Below, piece after piece: positions 16,553 through 24,721 of a stretch of 35,702 bases of DNA; the stretch's first letter is position 1, and every line of letters starts with the position of its first letter. The notes beneath the pieces were generated by a model that worked only from the letters and a program-made list of their open reading frames with translations, made no database searches and was not told the origin of the DNA. The stretch is from the NCBI GenBank assembly GCA_019694755.1, contig JAIBBI010000042.1:1-35702 (forward strand). Reading direction: 5' to 3'. The DNA is from Gemmataceae bacterium. GTDB taxonomy: Bacteria; Planctomycetota; Planctomycetia; Gemmatales; Gemmataceae. The position numbers and the translations under genes are program-made.

Positions 16553-17673
16553 GACGATGACTCGCTGGCAGACTCGAACATGCCGATATAGCTCGTGTAT
16601 CGTCGAGCGCTGATCAGTCGGCGGGCCACCGCATGCTTGACGGCGCACCGCTCTTCGTGGCGATGTGTGCAATCAGGAAAGCCGCACCGCGTGACAAACG
16701 GATGGAACTCCGGAAAGAAACCTTCGACTTCGCCCGGCGCGACATTGAATAATGCAAGCGTCCGAACGCCCGGCGTGTCGATCACCCATCCGCCCGATTC
16801 GAGCTTGACCAACTCGGCTGTCGTCGTGGTATGGCGGCCTTTGCTGTTGACCGCGCTGACGGTCCGGACCCGCAGGCCCAATCCATCCTGAACCGCATTG
16901 AGCAATGATGATTTGCCGACGCCGCTCTGCCCGGAAATGACGGACGCCTTGCCGGCCAAGCGGCGTCGCAGTTCTCCGATCCCTGTCCCGGTCGACGCGC
17001 TGGTCAGGATAACCGGAATTCCGATCCGGGCGTAGCTGCCGATCAGAGGCTGCACAAGATCGTGATCGAGAAGGTCAGCCTTGTTTAGGCAGACAACCGG
17101 GGCCAATCGGCCACGGTGTGCCGCGGCCAGATATCTGTCGATGAGGTGTGGCTTCAATTCCGGTTCGAGTAGGGAAACGACGATAATGACCTGGTCCACG
17201 TTGGCGACCAGGACGTGCTCCCGACCCCGGGAATCGCGTGTCAGCACGCCGTGACGCGGCTCGATCCGCTCAATCATCCCCTCGTTGCCGGCAGGCCGAA
17301 TGTGCACGATATCCCCGGTCGCGACGACGTGACGTTCCTCCGTAGACAGCGTCTTCAGCAACCGACGGATGGCACAGCGGTAAACAGCGCCGTCGTCACC
17401 CTCGACCATGCTGTGCAATCCCTGCACTTTGAGTACCCGGCCCTTGAGAAGCCGCACCGACTCGGCTGTCGACTCGTTGCCGGGCGAATCACTCTCGGAA
17501 GGAACAACGACTGTGCGTTTCCGTGACAGGTCACCCTTCGACCGGACTCGCTCGTTGTACTCGGTCGCTTCCTCGGCGAATCCGTGGTCCTTGAAGTCGC
17601 CGGTCCATCCCTTTTCGCGGGCCGGCTTGTTCCGGTTCTTTCGAAAATCAACTCGCGTTTTTTTCTGACCCAT
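16549..17673 (-). CDS. rsgA: ribosome small-subunit-dependent GTPase A
   Basis: 374 residues. RsgA is a circularly permuted GTPase that checks late 30S subunit maturation. Its motifs appear in the permuted order: NKAD (197-200, G4), SAS (225-227, G5), GQSGVGKSS (248-256, P-loop), T in KGRHTTT (279-285, G2) and DTPG (299-302, G3). The C-terminal zinc site is Cys330, Cys335, His337 and Cys343 (in CGFPDCTHRHEERC). An OB-fold lies at about 75-140. The basic N-terminal tail of about 70 residues (MGQKKTRVDFRKNRNKPARE) is longer than in E. coli and probably binds rRNA. It is the first gene of a three-gene minus-strand operon. Start by ATG, without a convincing alternative. Confidence 0.96.
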   Translation of the reverse strand: MGQKKTRVDFRKNRNKPAREKGWTGDFKDHGFAEEATEYNERVRSKGDLSRKRTVVVPSESDSPGNESTAESVRLLKGRVLKVQGLHSMVEGDDGAVYRCAIRRLLKTLSTEERHVVATGDIVHIRPAGNEGMIERIEPRHGVLTRDSRGREHVLVANVDQVIIVVSLLEPELKPHLIDRYLAAAHRGRLAPVVCLNKADLLDHDLVQPLIGSYARIGIPVILTSASTGTGIGELRRRLAGKASVISGQSGVGKSSLLNAVQDGLGLRVRTVSAVNSKGRHTTTTAELVKLESGGWVIDTPGVRTLALFNVAPGEVEGFFPEFHPFVTRCGFPDCTHRHEERCAVKHAVARRLISARRYTSYIGMFESASESSS

Positions 17674-17716
17674 GAAACTCCATTTCGTGCGGCGTCGCCG
17701 CTCCGGACCTGCCCAT

Positions 17717-17722
17717 AGTATA
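17717..17722 (-). promoter_or_regulatory. candidate -10 element for rsgA
   Basis: On the minus strand this reads TATACT, one base from the consensus, 44 bases upstream of the rsgA ATG in the 80-base divergent intergenic region. No good -35 was found, so it is only a candidate. Confidence 0.3.
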
Positions 17723-17753
17723 TCGCCAAGCTGCCTTCACACGAGAGAGACTC

Positions 17754-18758
17754 ATGCTCCGTGCCATGTTCATCTCGATCGGGGTCCTCGGCCTGACTGC
17801 CGGCCCCGGCCACCCCGACTCGCCGACCCTGAATATTGAAAAAGTCGGAGACGAATACCGTTTCAAGGTCGGTAGCGAAATAGTTACGAAACTGCTGGCA
17901 CGACCTAGCTTGTCGAAGCCGATCCTCCACCCGCTCCGGCTGCCCGGCGGGCCTAACCTGTCCCGCGACTGGCCGATCGTCGATAGCACGCCCGGGGAAT
18001 CGCGGGACCACGTTCACCAGAAGTCAGCCTGGTTAGCACACGGTGATGTCGTGCCGGAAGGCGTCGAACTCACGACGCGGATCAAAGGGGTTCGGGGTAT
18101 CGATTTCTGGTCCGAAGTCGCGGGCCGGGGACAAATCGAGGTCAAAAGCGCTGAGGACCCGAAGATCGCGCCCGGGCAAGCCACGCTCCGATTACGAGCA
18201 GCATGGAAATCGGCCGAGGGTCGGGTCGTCCTGGATGAGGTCAGGACGCTAACAATGGTCCCGGTCGAGGCGGGTCTTTTGATCGTCGTCCGTACGCAGT
18301 TGAAGGCGAGTGCGGTGCCGGTGACATTCGCCGACACCAAAGAGGGTTTTTTCGCAGTCAGGGTCAGCGACAAGCTATGCGTCTCGAAAAACCCGGAAAG
18401 CGTGATCTCCCTTTCGACCGGTGTTCGGGGCGCGGCCGCATGTTGGGGCATCAAAGCCGACTGGTGCGACTACTCCGGCTCCATCGACGGCAAGCCGGTG
18501 GGACTTGCGATCTTCGACGATCCCAAAAACCGCAGCCGAGCATGCTGGCACGTCCGGGAAACCGGCCTGATGGCCGCTAACCCATTCGGTCGGGCGGCCT
18601 CCGGTTTCCCGGCCCAAAAGCAGAGCCCCGAGCCGCTCGTTCGACTGGCTGCGGGAGAAGAACTGAGTCTGCGCTATGCCTGTTACCTCCATAACGGCGA
18701 CGCAGCTGTCGGCAGAGTCAGTGAGGTGTTCCGCCAGTTCCGCGGCATGAAAGACTAG
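17754..18758 (+). CDS. DUF6807 (PmoA-like) secreted protein
   Basis: 334 residues, with an N-terminal hydrophobic signal (MLRAMFISIGVLGLTAGPG). DHVHQKSAWLAHGDV near residues 83-97 is the family's hallmark. It is followed by beta-rich strands with FWSE, a central GEVRVVLDEVRTLTMVP-like region, and a C-terminal RACWHVRETGLMAANPFGR stretch near residues 262-280. The family is annotated as PmoA-like or DUF6807, is common in planctomycetes, and sits near carbohydrate-active genes in many genomes. Its biochemical role is not established here and it is not the methane mono-oxygenase subunit. It is divergent from rsgA and followed, 64 bases on, by the YrdC/phosphatase fusion. Confidence 0.8.
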   Translation: MLRAMFISIGVLGLTAGPGHPDSPTLNIEKVGDEYRFKVGSEIVTKLLARPSLSKPILHPLRLPGGPNLSRDWPIVDSTPGESRDHVHQKSAWLAHGDVVPEGVELTTRIKGVRGIDFWSEVAGRGQIEVKSAEDPKIAPGQATLRLRAAWKSAEGRVVLDEVRTLTMVPVEAGLLIVVRTQLKASAVPVTFADTKEGFFAVRVSDKLCVSKNPESVISLSTGVRGAAACWGIKADWCDYSGSIDGKPVGLAIFDDPKNRSRACWHVRETGLMAANPFGRAASGFPAQKQSPEPLVRLAAGEELSLRYACYLHNGDAAVGRVSEVFRQFRGMKD

Positions 18759-18822
18759 CCCTGTCGCCCGGCAGACACGACGATAGGATGATTGGGGCAC
18801 TGCTGGCACGGGAAAATCGGTC

Positions 18823-19926
18823 ATGCCGAAGGTGATGCGCTGGAATCCGCCAGAGAAGTCGCAGGAGACGATGATCTCCGAATGCGCGACTGCGCTGAAG
18901 GCCGGCCAACTTGTCGGACTTGCTACGGAAAGCTGCTACTTCGCCGTGGCCGACCCGGCCAACAAGAATGGCATGGCCAGGCTGACCAAGTGGGTTGGCG
19001 AAGATCTGCCAATCGTCGAGGCGCTTTCTGTCACCGAGCCCACGGACAAATTCATCGCTCAAGGTAGCGCGCTGGCCCGGCGACTGGCCCGCCGGACAAT
19101 GCCAGGCCCCATCGTCCTGGTGGCGGCCAACGGCAAGAAGGAATCGCCGGTCGCACGGTATGCCCCAAACTCCGGATCCGTCAGGCAACTCATTGCTTCG
19201 TTAGGTCACAACCTTAGCATGGGGACTCGGCTGCTACCCACGGACAGGCCGCCGATCAATGCCCAGGAACTTGCCGAGGCGGGCGGTGATGCGATTTCCG
19301 TTATCCTCGATGCCGGACAATCACCGTACGGCAATTTCCCGACAGTCGTTGAGGTGGACGGGAACCAATATTCGATACCCGTCGTCGGCGTCGTCCCCCC
19401 CGAACAGTTGGTCGTCCAAACCGCTTGGCTGGTGTCCTTCGTATGTACCGGCAACACATGCCGAAGCCCGCTGGCCGAAGCGCTCTGCAATAAGATCCTG
19501 ACCGAACGGCTCGGATGTTCACAGGAAGAGTTGCTGGCCCACGGATTCCGCATTACCTCCATGGGGCTTTCGGCTTTGCCCGGTAACACGGCCACATCCG
19601 AGGCGTTAATCGTTGCCCGTGAAATGAAAGCCGATCTTTCGGGGCACCGCTCGCAGCCATTGCATCCGGAATTGCTCGAGTTGGCCGACTACGTAATCAC
19701 GATGACGGGCATTCATCGGGATTCGATCGCGGCTATACATCCCAATCTCGAAAAGGCCACGCGACTCCTCTGCGGCAAGTCCGACCTCGCCGACCCGATT
19801 GGCGGCGACCTGGAGGTGTACCGCAAGTGTGCGAAAACGATGCAGACGCATCTGGAAAAACTGGTTGATGAGATGCTCAATGCCGGCGTCCCGGAAATGG
19901 TAGACGACGACGGAGCCGAATCATGA
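18823..19926 (+). CDS. fusion of a degenerate YrdC/Sua5-like domain with a low-molecular-weight (arginine?) phosphatase
   Basis: 367 residues, two domains. Residues about 12-195 resemble YrdC/Sua5 (TsaC), which makes threonylcarbamoyl-AMP for tRNA t6A: LVGLATESCYFAVADP and ARRTMPGPIVLV match its beta-strands. The KxR motif (expected near residue 57) and the 'SxSAN' motif near 135-145 are not recognisable, so catalysis is doubtful. Residues about 203-360 are an intact LMW phosphatase: P-loop CTGNTCRSP (Cys208, Arg214) and DP loop SDLADP (Asp324). The residue equivalent to Thr11 of B. subtilis YwlE is Thr212, the residue that gives YwlE specificity for phospho-arginine. The next gene is rpiB (4-base overlap), the same order as ywlC-ywlE-ywlF in Bacillus. 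The substrate is inferred, not shown. Confidence 0.85.
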   Translation: MPKVMRWNPPEKSQETMISECATALKAGQLVGLATESCYFAVADPANKNGMARLTKWVGEDLPIVEALSVTEPTDKFIAQGSALARRLARRTMPGPIVLVAANGKKESPVARYAPNSGSVRQLIASLGHNLSMGTRLLPTDRPPINAQELAEAGGDAISVILDAGQSPYGNFPTVVEVDGNQYSIPVVGVVPPEQLVVQTAWLVSFVCTGNTCRSPLAEALCNKILTERLGCSQEELLAHGFRITSMGLSALPGNTATSEALIVAREMKADLSGHRSQPLHPELLELADYVITMTGIHRDSIAAIHPNLEKATRLLCGKSDLADPIGGDLEVYRKCAKTMQTHLEKLVDEMLNAGVPEMVDDDGAES

Positions 19927-20363
19927 AAATTGCCGTCGGCAGCGATCATCGCGGCCTCTCCGCCAAGGAGCGGGTCGTAAGTACGCTCACCCGCCTGGGG
20001 CATGAGGTCATTGATTTTGGCACCAGAGCTACGGACCCGGTGGACTATCCGGATGTCGCGTTCCCCGTCGCAACGGCGGTGGGAAACGGCGATGCGGAGC
20101 GGGGCATTCTGATTTGCGGCACCGGTCTGGGCATGAGCATTGCCGCCAACAAAGTCCGAGGCGTCCGTGCCGCGCCCTGCCACGACAGTGTGACGGCCGA
20201 GTTGAGCCGGAGCCACAACGACTCGAATGTCATGTGTCTTTCGGGCGACCTGCTCGGTGGCGAACTGATTGATCGTATGGTCCGGATCTGGCTCCAGACT
20301 CCGTTCGATGGCGGTCGGCACGCCCGCCGGGTCGACAAGATTCGAGATTTCGAGAAGAAGTAG
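19923..20363 (+). CDS. rpiB: ribose-5-phosphate isomerase B
   Basis: 146 residues, overlapping the upstream gene by 4 bases (ATGA). RpiB interconverts ribose-5-phosphate and ribulose-5-phosphate in the pentose phosphate pathway. Typical features are MKIAVGSDHRG at the start (phosphate-binding region), ICGTGLGMSIAANK with the catalytic Cys65, and the LSRSHNDSNVMCLSG segment near residues 94-108. Length is normal for the family. It makes the substrate for transketolase, encoded 8 kb away in this window. It ends 5 bases before the convergent dehydrogenase gene, with no obvious terminator between them. Confidence 0.95.
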   Translation: MKIAVGSDHRGLSAKERVVSTLTRLGHEVIDFGTRATDPVDYPDVAFPVATAVGNGDAERGILICGTGLGMSIAANKVRGVRAAPCHDSVTAELSRSHNDSNVMCLSGDLLGGELIDRMVRIWLQTPFDGGRHARRVDKIRDFEKK

Positions 20364-20368
20364 CGGCG

Positions 20369-23260
20369 TCAGGGTGTGCCCAGTGAGTCCGCAAGGATTT
20401 CCAGTGGATGCCTGGCTTTGCGTCCGGTCAGATCCTTGATCTGGTGTCGACACGACGTTCCAGTGGCGGCGATGACAGCATTCGGCTTGGCCTTAACCGC
20501 AGGCACCAGTTCCAAGTTCGCGACCTGTACGCTGACATCGAAATGTTCATAGCCGAACGATCCAGCCATTCCGCAGCAACCCGCATCCAGCACAGTAACG
20601 GACGGGTTGACCATACTCAACGCAGCAGCCGATCCCTGAACTCCGAATAGCGCCTTCTGGTGGCAATGCCCGTGGAAGACAATCTCCTGGTCCATTGGCC
20701 GAGTGTTTAAGGTCGTTTCACCCGCACCAATTCGATCTGCCAGCCAACTGTCAGCTAGCGCGGCATGACGGGAGATCGCCCGCGCGTCGTCACCGGGCAC
20801 GAGGTCCGGCCATTCGTCTGCCAGGGTCACAATGCAACTCGGTTCGACGCCAAGTATTGGCGTTCCCCGATGGGCGTGAGCCGCCAATTGCTGGACGCCG
20901 GCCCGGGCCAGTTCGCGTGCTTCTTTGAGAAACCCCTTGGAAATCAGGGATCGCCCGCAACAGATCCCGAGCGGCTTCACGCGGTAGCCCGCCGCTTCCA
21001 GGACAGTGACGGCTGACCGCCCGACACCCGGCTCGTTGTAGCTCGTGAAACAATCGTCGAGAAACAGCACTTCGCCCGACTCGCCCTTGGCGACGGGACG
21101 CGAGTCAAACCACTTCCGGAAATGTTCCCGTTGAAATCCCGGCAGGCTTCGCCGCCGATCGATCCCCGAGAGTTTTTCCATGAGCCATCGCGTGAACGGC
21201 TCTTTGCCAAAGAAGTTTACGACTGCCGGAATCATCGAGCCTATCCGGTTGATGGTCTGGTAGTTGGCCATCATCCGATGGCCGAGCGGCCGACGGTGCT
21301 CTCGGTAGTACGCTTCGAGAAACTCGGCTTTCAGCTTTGCCAGATCGACGTTGCTGGGGCATTCCGCTTTGCACGCCTTGCACATCAGGCAAAGGTCGAG
21401 CACGTCGTAAACCCAACGTTCGGCTAATGGCTTAGAGGTACTGCCCGTCGCTCCTTCCTGGATTGCCACTCTCAGGGCATTCGCCCGGCCGCGCGTGGAG
21501 TCCCTTTCATCGCGGGTCGCGCGAAACGAGGGGCACATGGTCCCGCCTTGAGTCTTGCGACATACGCCCGACCCGTTGCAAAGCTCGATCGAGCGGAAGA
21601 AACCTTCCTGACGGCTGTAATCAAACACGGTGGGCGGGTCGGATTGCGGCAATCCATGTGCCTGACGCAGGTCGTTTTCCATGGCCGGCGCGTCGACAAC
21701 CTTGCCCGGGTTGAAGAAATTGGTCGGGTCGAAGGCCCGCTTGATCTGGCGAAATGCCTCGTAGATCGTCGGGCCAAACATCTTGCGATTCCACTCGCTC
21801 CGGACGAGTCCGTCGCCGTGCTCGCCGCTGAGGCTGCCCCCGAATTCCAGCACCAGGTCCGTTACGTCCGTCATGATGCTGCGCATCCGGACGATGTCAT
21901 CCGGTAGGCGAAGATTCAGGAGCGGCCGAAGGTGCAAACAACCGACGCTGGCGTGCCCGTAGAACGCGCCGTCCGTCCCGTGAGCATGGAGGATGGCACG
22001 AAACCGGTCGGCAAACTCCGGGAGCTTGTCCGGGGCGACGGCCGGGTCTTCCACGAAGGTGACGGGCTTGCGATCACCCCGAATGCCGTACAAGAGCGGC
22101 ACGGCCGAGCTGCGAAATGCCCAGAGTTTATCCCGCTCTGTCAGGGTGGATGGAACGACGCATGCCGTCAGGCCGGGCCGGTTGGCGAGCATGGCCCGGC
22201 ACTTCTCCACGCGATCGTCCACCTCCTTTTGCGATTCGCCGGAAAACTCCACCATCAGCAGAGCGGATGGCCGGCCCTCGATCAACGCGGTAACTGACTT
22301 CAGGGCGAGGTTGGCGGCGGCCAGCGAGATCAGGAGGTCGTCCAGCAACTCGACGGCCGAGGGGCTGAGCGTCAGGCATTCGTGAACGCAATCAAGGGCG
22401 GATCGAAGGGAGCTGAAGTGAGGCACGAGGAGCCCGCGAAACTTGGGTCGCGGAACCAGATCCAGTTCCGCCTCGGCAATAAACCCAAGGGTCCCTTCGC
22501 TTCCGACAAGAAGGGGAATCAGGTTTGCATTCCCCTTCTCGATTTGGGAGAGCAGTCCTTCCAGGTTGTAACCGGAAACTCGGCGGAGTATAGCTGGAAA
22601 CTTCGACCTAATCTCGGCAGCATTTGTTCGGACTATCTCCCGAGTCGACCGGTAAATGCCGCCCTCGAGATTGGGTTGTTCGGCTTTTCGATCCCACTGT
22701 TCGCCTGTGAGCGGTTCGACCCAGCTATCCGACCCGTCGGCCCAAAGCATGTGCAGACGGCGTGTATGATCCGACGTCTTGCCGTAGACGACCGAACGCG
22801 ACCCTGCCGAGTTGTTGCCTAGCATTCCGCCCAGGTTGGCGCGACTGGATGTTGCCACGTCGGGGCCGAACCACAGCCCGTCCGGTTGTAATGAACGATT
22901 CAACTGATCCAGAATGACGCCAGGCTGTACGCGCACCCGGCGACTTGACGGGTCGTAGTCCACAACTTTGTTCAGGTATTTGGAGCAATCGACGACAATC
23001 CCCGGGCCAATCGATTGACCCGACAGGGATGTCCCACCCCCCCGAGGTACCAGCGAAACATTGGCCTCGCGGGCAATCTGAACGGTTGCTTTGAGGTCGT
23101 CACTCGTACGCGGCAAAACGACGCCGAGCGGTTCAACGTAATAGATGCTGGCGTCGGTGGCATACAATCGCCGGGCAGTGCCATCGCACCGGACCTCGGC
23201 CGTCGTATGTTGGGCGAGTTTCCTGGCGATCGTGTTCATTTCGGTTGGCAGTGGCTTCAT
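20369..23260 (-). CDS. FAD/4Fe-4S D-2-hydroxyacid dehydrogenase (YdiJ-like)
   Basis: 963 residues from ATG 23260, which overlaps the aat stop by 4 bases; a longer frame upstream is Arg-rich and runs antisense-like inside aat, so it is rejected. Order of domains: FAD-binding PCMH type (VPRGGGTSLSGQS, residues 71-83), FAD-oxidase C-terminal domain (to about 510, with SGEHGDGLVRSEW), two 4Fe-4S sites (Cys561, 567, 576; and CLMCKACKAEC at 624-634), and two CCG cysteine domains (Cys767/768, Cys895/896). This layout is that of YdiJ/GlcD-GlcF fusions, which oxidise D-lactate or D-2-hydroxyglutarate and pass electrons to the membrane chain. The substrate cannot be decided from sequence. It is the last of three coupled genes. 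Confidence 0.9.
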   Translation of the reverse strand: MKPLPTEMNTIARKLAQHTTAEVRCDGTARRLYATDASIYYVEPLGVVLPRTSDDLKATVQIAREANVSLVPRGGGTSLSGQSIGPGIVVDCSKYLNKVVDYDPSSRRVRVQPGVILDQLNRSLQPDGLWFGPDVATSSRANLGGMLGNNSAGSRSVVYGKTSDHTRRLHMLWADGSDSWVEPLTGEQWDRKAEQPNLEGGIYRSTREIVRTNAAEIRSKFPAILRRVSGYNLEGLLSQIEKGNANLIPLLVGSEGTLGFIAEAELDLVPRPKFRGLLVPHFSSLRSALDCVHECLTLSPSAVELLDDLLISLAAANLALKSVTALIEGRPSALLMVEFSGESQKEVDDRVEKCRAMLANRPGLTACVVPSTLTERDKLWAFRSSAVPLLYGIRGDRKPVTFVEDPAVAPDKLPEFADRFRAILHAHGTDGAFYGHASVGCLHLRPLLNLRLPDDIVRMRSIMTDVTDLVLEFGGSLSGEHGDGLVRSEWNRKMFGPTIYEAFRQIKRAFDPTNFFNPGKVVDAPAMENDLRQAHGLPQSDPPTVFDYSRQEGFFRSIELCNGSGVCRKTQGGTMCPSFRATRDERDSTRGRANALRVAIQEGATGSTSKPLAERWVYDVLDLCLMCKACKAECPSNVDLAKLKAEFLEAYYREHRRPLGHRMMANYQTINRIGSMIPAVVNFFGKEPFTRWLMEKLSGIDRRRSLPGFQREHFRKWFDSRPVAKGESGEVLFLDDCFTSYNEPGVGRSAVTVLEAAGYRVKPLGICCGRSLISKGFLKEARELARAGVQQLAAHAHRGTPILGVEPSCIVTLADEWPDLVPGDDARAISRHAALADSWLADRIGAGETTLNTRPMDQEIVFHGHCHQKALFGVQGSAAALSMVNPSVTVLDAGCCGMAGSFGYEHFDVSVQVANLELVPAVKAKPNAVIAATGTSCRHQIKDLTGRKARHPLEILADSLGTP

Positions 23261-23916
23261 GCGTCCACAAAGGTAGGAGTATCGGCAAGCGCCTCGGACA
23301 GTCGGCGCAGGTAATCTGATCGCGGGATCTCGATCGCTCCGAGGCTGGCGGTATGTGGCGTCACCATTTGAATGTCGAGCAATCGAAAGCCTCGCTGTTT
23401 CAGTCGGCCGACCAGTGCAGCCAAAGCGATCTTCGAAGCATCCGAAACGCGGTGAAATTTGGACTCGGCCGCGAACAGTCCGCCGATTGCGAGTCCATAG
23501 GTGCCACCGACCAATTGGGCGTCCTGCCATACTTCGACACTATGGGCATGGCCGAGTTCGAAGAGCCGGGTGTAGGCCGCAACGACGTCGTGCGTGATCC
23601 AAGTCCCTTCCTCGCGGTCGGCACAACCCAGCATGACGCCGCCAAAATCGACATTGATCGTGACCCGAAACCGGCCCGATCGGATCGTCCGGGCCAGACG
23701 CCGACTGATGTGAAAACCGTCCAATTCGATGATCGCTCGGGGGTCGGGCGACCACCAGAACATGGGCCATTCGGGATCGCAATAGGGTTCAAATCGCGTC
23801 GGGAATACGCCGCTCGCATAGGCCGCCAGGATCGTTTCCGGTTCGAGGTCCGCGCCGATACCGACCAGTCCCTGTTCGTCGGCGGATTCCGCGTCGAAGA
23901 CCCAGCCCATCCTCAT
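23257..23916 (-). CDS. aat: leucyl/phenylalanyl-tRNA--protein transferase
   Basis: 219 residues. The enzyme moves Leu or Phe from its tRNA to proteins with an N-terminal Arg or Lys, marking them for ClpS/ClpAP degradation (bacterial N-degron pathway). Family motifs: GLVGIGADLEPETILAAYASGVFP near the start, MFWWSPDPRAII (about 52-63), THDVVAAYTRLFELGHAHSVEVW (central), and the C-terminal TPHTASLGAIEIPRSDYL. It overlaps both neighbours by 4 bases (ATGA), which implies translational coupling to unrelated genes: a secretin-like small protein upstream and a dehydrogenase downstream. Confidence 0.95.
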   Translation of the reverse strand: MRMGWVFDAESADEQGLVGIGADLEPETILAAYASGVFPTRFEPYCDPEWPMFWWSPDPRAIIELDGFHISRRLARTIRSGRFRVTINVDFGGVMLGCADREEGTWITHDVVAAYTRLFELGHAHSVEVWQDAQLVGGTYGLAIGGLFAAESKFHRVSDASKIALAALVGRLKQRGFRLLDIQMVTPHTASLGAIEIPRSDYLRRLSEALADTPTFVDA

Positions 23917-24551
23917 GATCCGTTAAGCTTGTCGAGTTCTTTTTTTGCCTCCGCGGCAGCCCTTGTCTGAGGATACGACTTGATCAACTCTTCGAGTCGC
24001 TGGCGGGCCCGGTCTTTCTTGCCGTCCTTGATCAATTCCCTGGCCAAGTCAAGCTTGCCGGCCGCGGCCTTTTCTTCTTTGTCATCGCTCCCCGTAGACT
24101 TCTCAGCATCTTTTTGGGGCGACTTGGAAGTACCCTTGGGCTTCGGCTCTTCTCCAGCCGGGTAACCGCGCTCGTTGCCCTGCTTGAATTTGATCCAACC
24201 ATCATACCGGTCGCCGGGCTTGGAGATGACGACATAGCCAACGCCATTCTTCTTGCAAAGGCCATCAAGTACGTCAGCGACAGTTTGATCCTTCGCGGCA
24301 AAGGTGTACTTGGTGTTATTCGAAACACCAGCGTCGTTGACAGTACTGAGCGAACCGCCGCCCGCGTCTTCGATCTGTTTTTTCAGGTCCTTGATGATCT
24401 CGGAGAAATACTCGTCCTTGTAATCGACGCTAATCTTGATCGCGAGTTTTTTCCGTGTCGCCGTCGCAGCCTGAGTGTCCTTGTCCGCCGCCCAAAGCGC
24501 GGAAACAGCGACTATCGCCAGCATGGACGAGGCAGCAAATCTAAACACCAC
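23913..24551 (-). CDS. small secreted protein with secretin N-domain-like (STN) region
   Basis: 212 residues. It begins at GTG 24551 (a second GTG is next to it), with GAGGAGG at 24556-24562 (complement) just upstream, and opens a signal peptide (residues 1-22, FAASSMLAIVAVSALWA). Residues about 35-115 (ISVDYKDEYFSEIIKDLKKQ, then KDQTVADVLDGLCKKNGVGYVVI) have the beta-alpha-beta pattern of the short STN/secretin N-domains that bind partners in secretins and TonB receptors. A Lys/Pro/Glu/Ser-rich linker follows, and a helical C-terminus (LDLARELIKDGKKDRARQRL) that could be a single TPR-like hairpin. It is first in a three-gene operon with aat. The function is not known. Confidence 0.75.
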   Translation of the reverse strand: MVFRFAASSMLAIVAVSALWAADKDTQAATATRKKLAIKISVDYKDEYFSEIIKDLKKQIEDAGGGSLSTVNDAGVSNNTKYTFAAKDQTVADVLDGLCKKNGVGYVVISKPGDRYDGWIKFKQGNERGYPAGEEPKPKGTSKSPQKDAEKSTGSDDKEEKAAAGKLDLARELIKDGKKDRARQRLEELIKSYPQTRAAAEAKKELDKLNGS

Positions 24552-24675
24552 ATCGCCTCCTCATTCGGCTGCACATGACCGCACTCAGTCTACCACGGCG
24601 ACTCGAAAAAGACATCGGAATTGGCCCGGAATTCCCTGCCCGGAGAGGGTGAATTCACACCCCCAAATCGATAGA

Positions 24676-24701
24676 AAAAGGGGAAGGAAAAGCCCCGTTT
24701 T
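24676..24701 (+). promoter_or_regulatory. hairpin in the gyrA leader
   Basis: AAAAGGGG (24676-24683) pairs with CCCC-G-TTTT (24693-24701), with one bulged G. It ends 20 bases before the gyrA TTG. It looks like a short attenuator or terminator hairpin. It lies in the 170-base divergent intergenic region 24552-24721, where no clear -35/-10 pair was found. Confidence 0.35.
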
Positions 24702-24721
24702 ATGCGAGCGAGGATCCCGCG

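Noticed and set aside
23261-23530. 90-residue N-terminal extension of the FAD/Fe-S dehydrogenase
   Set aside because: Lies inside aat, is Arg-rich, and the ATG at 23260 gives the usual 4-base overlap.
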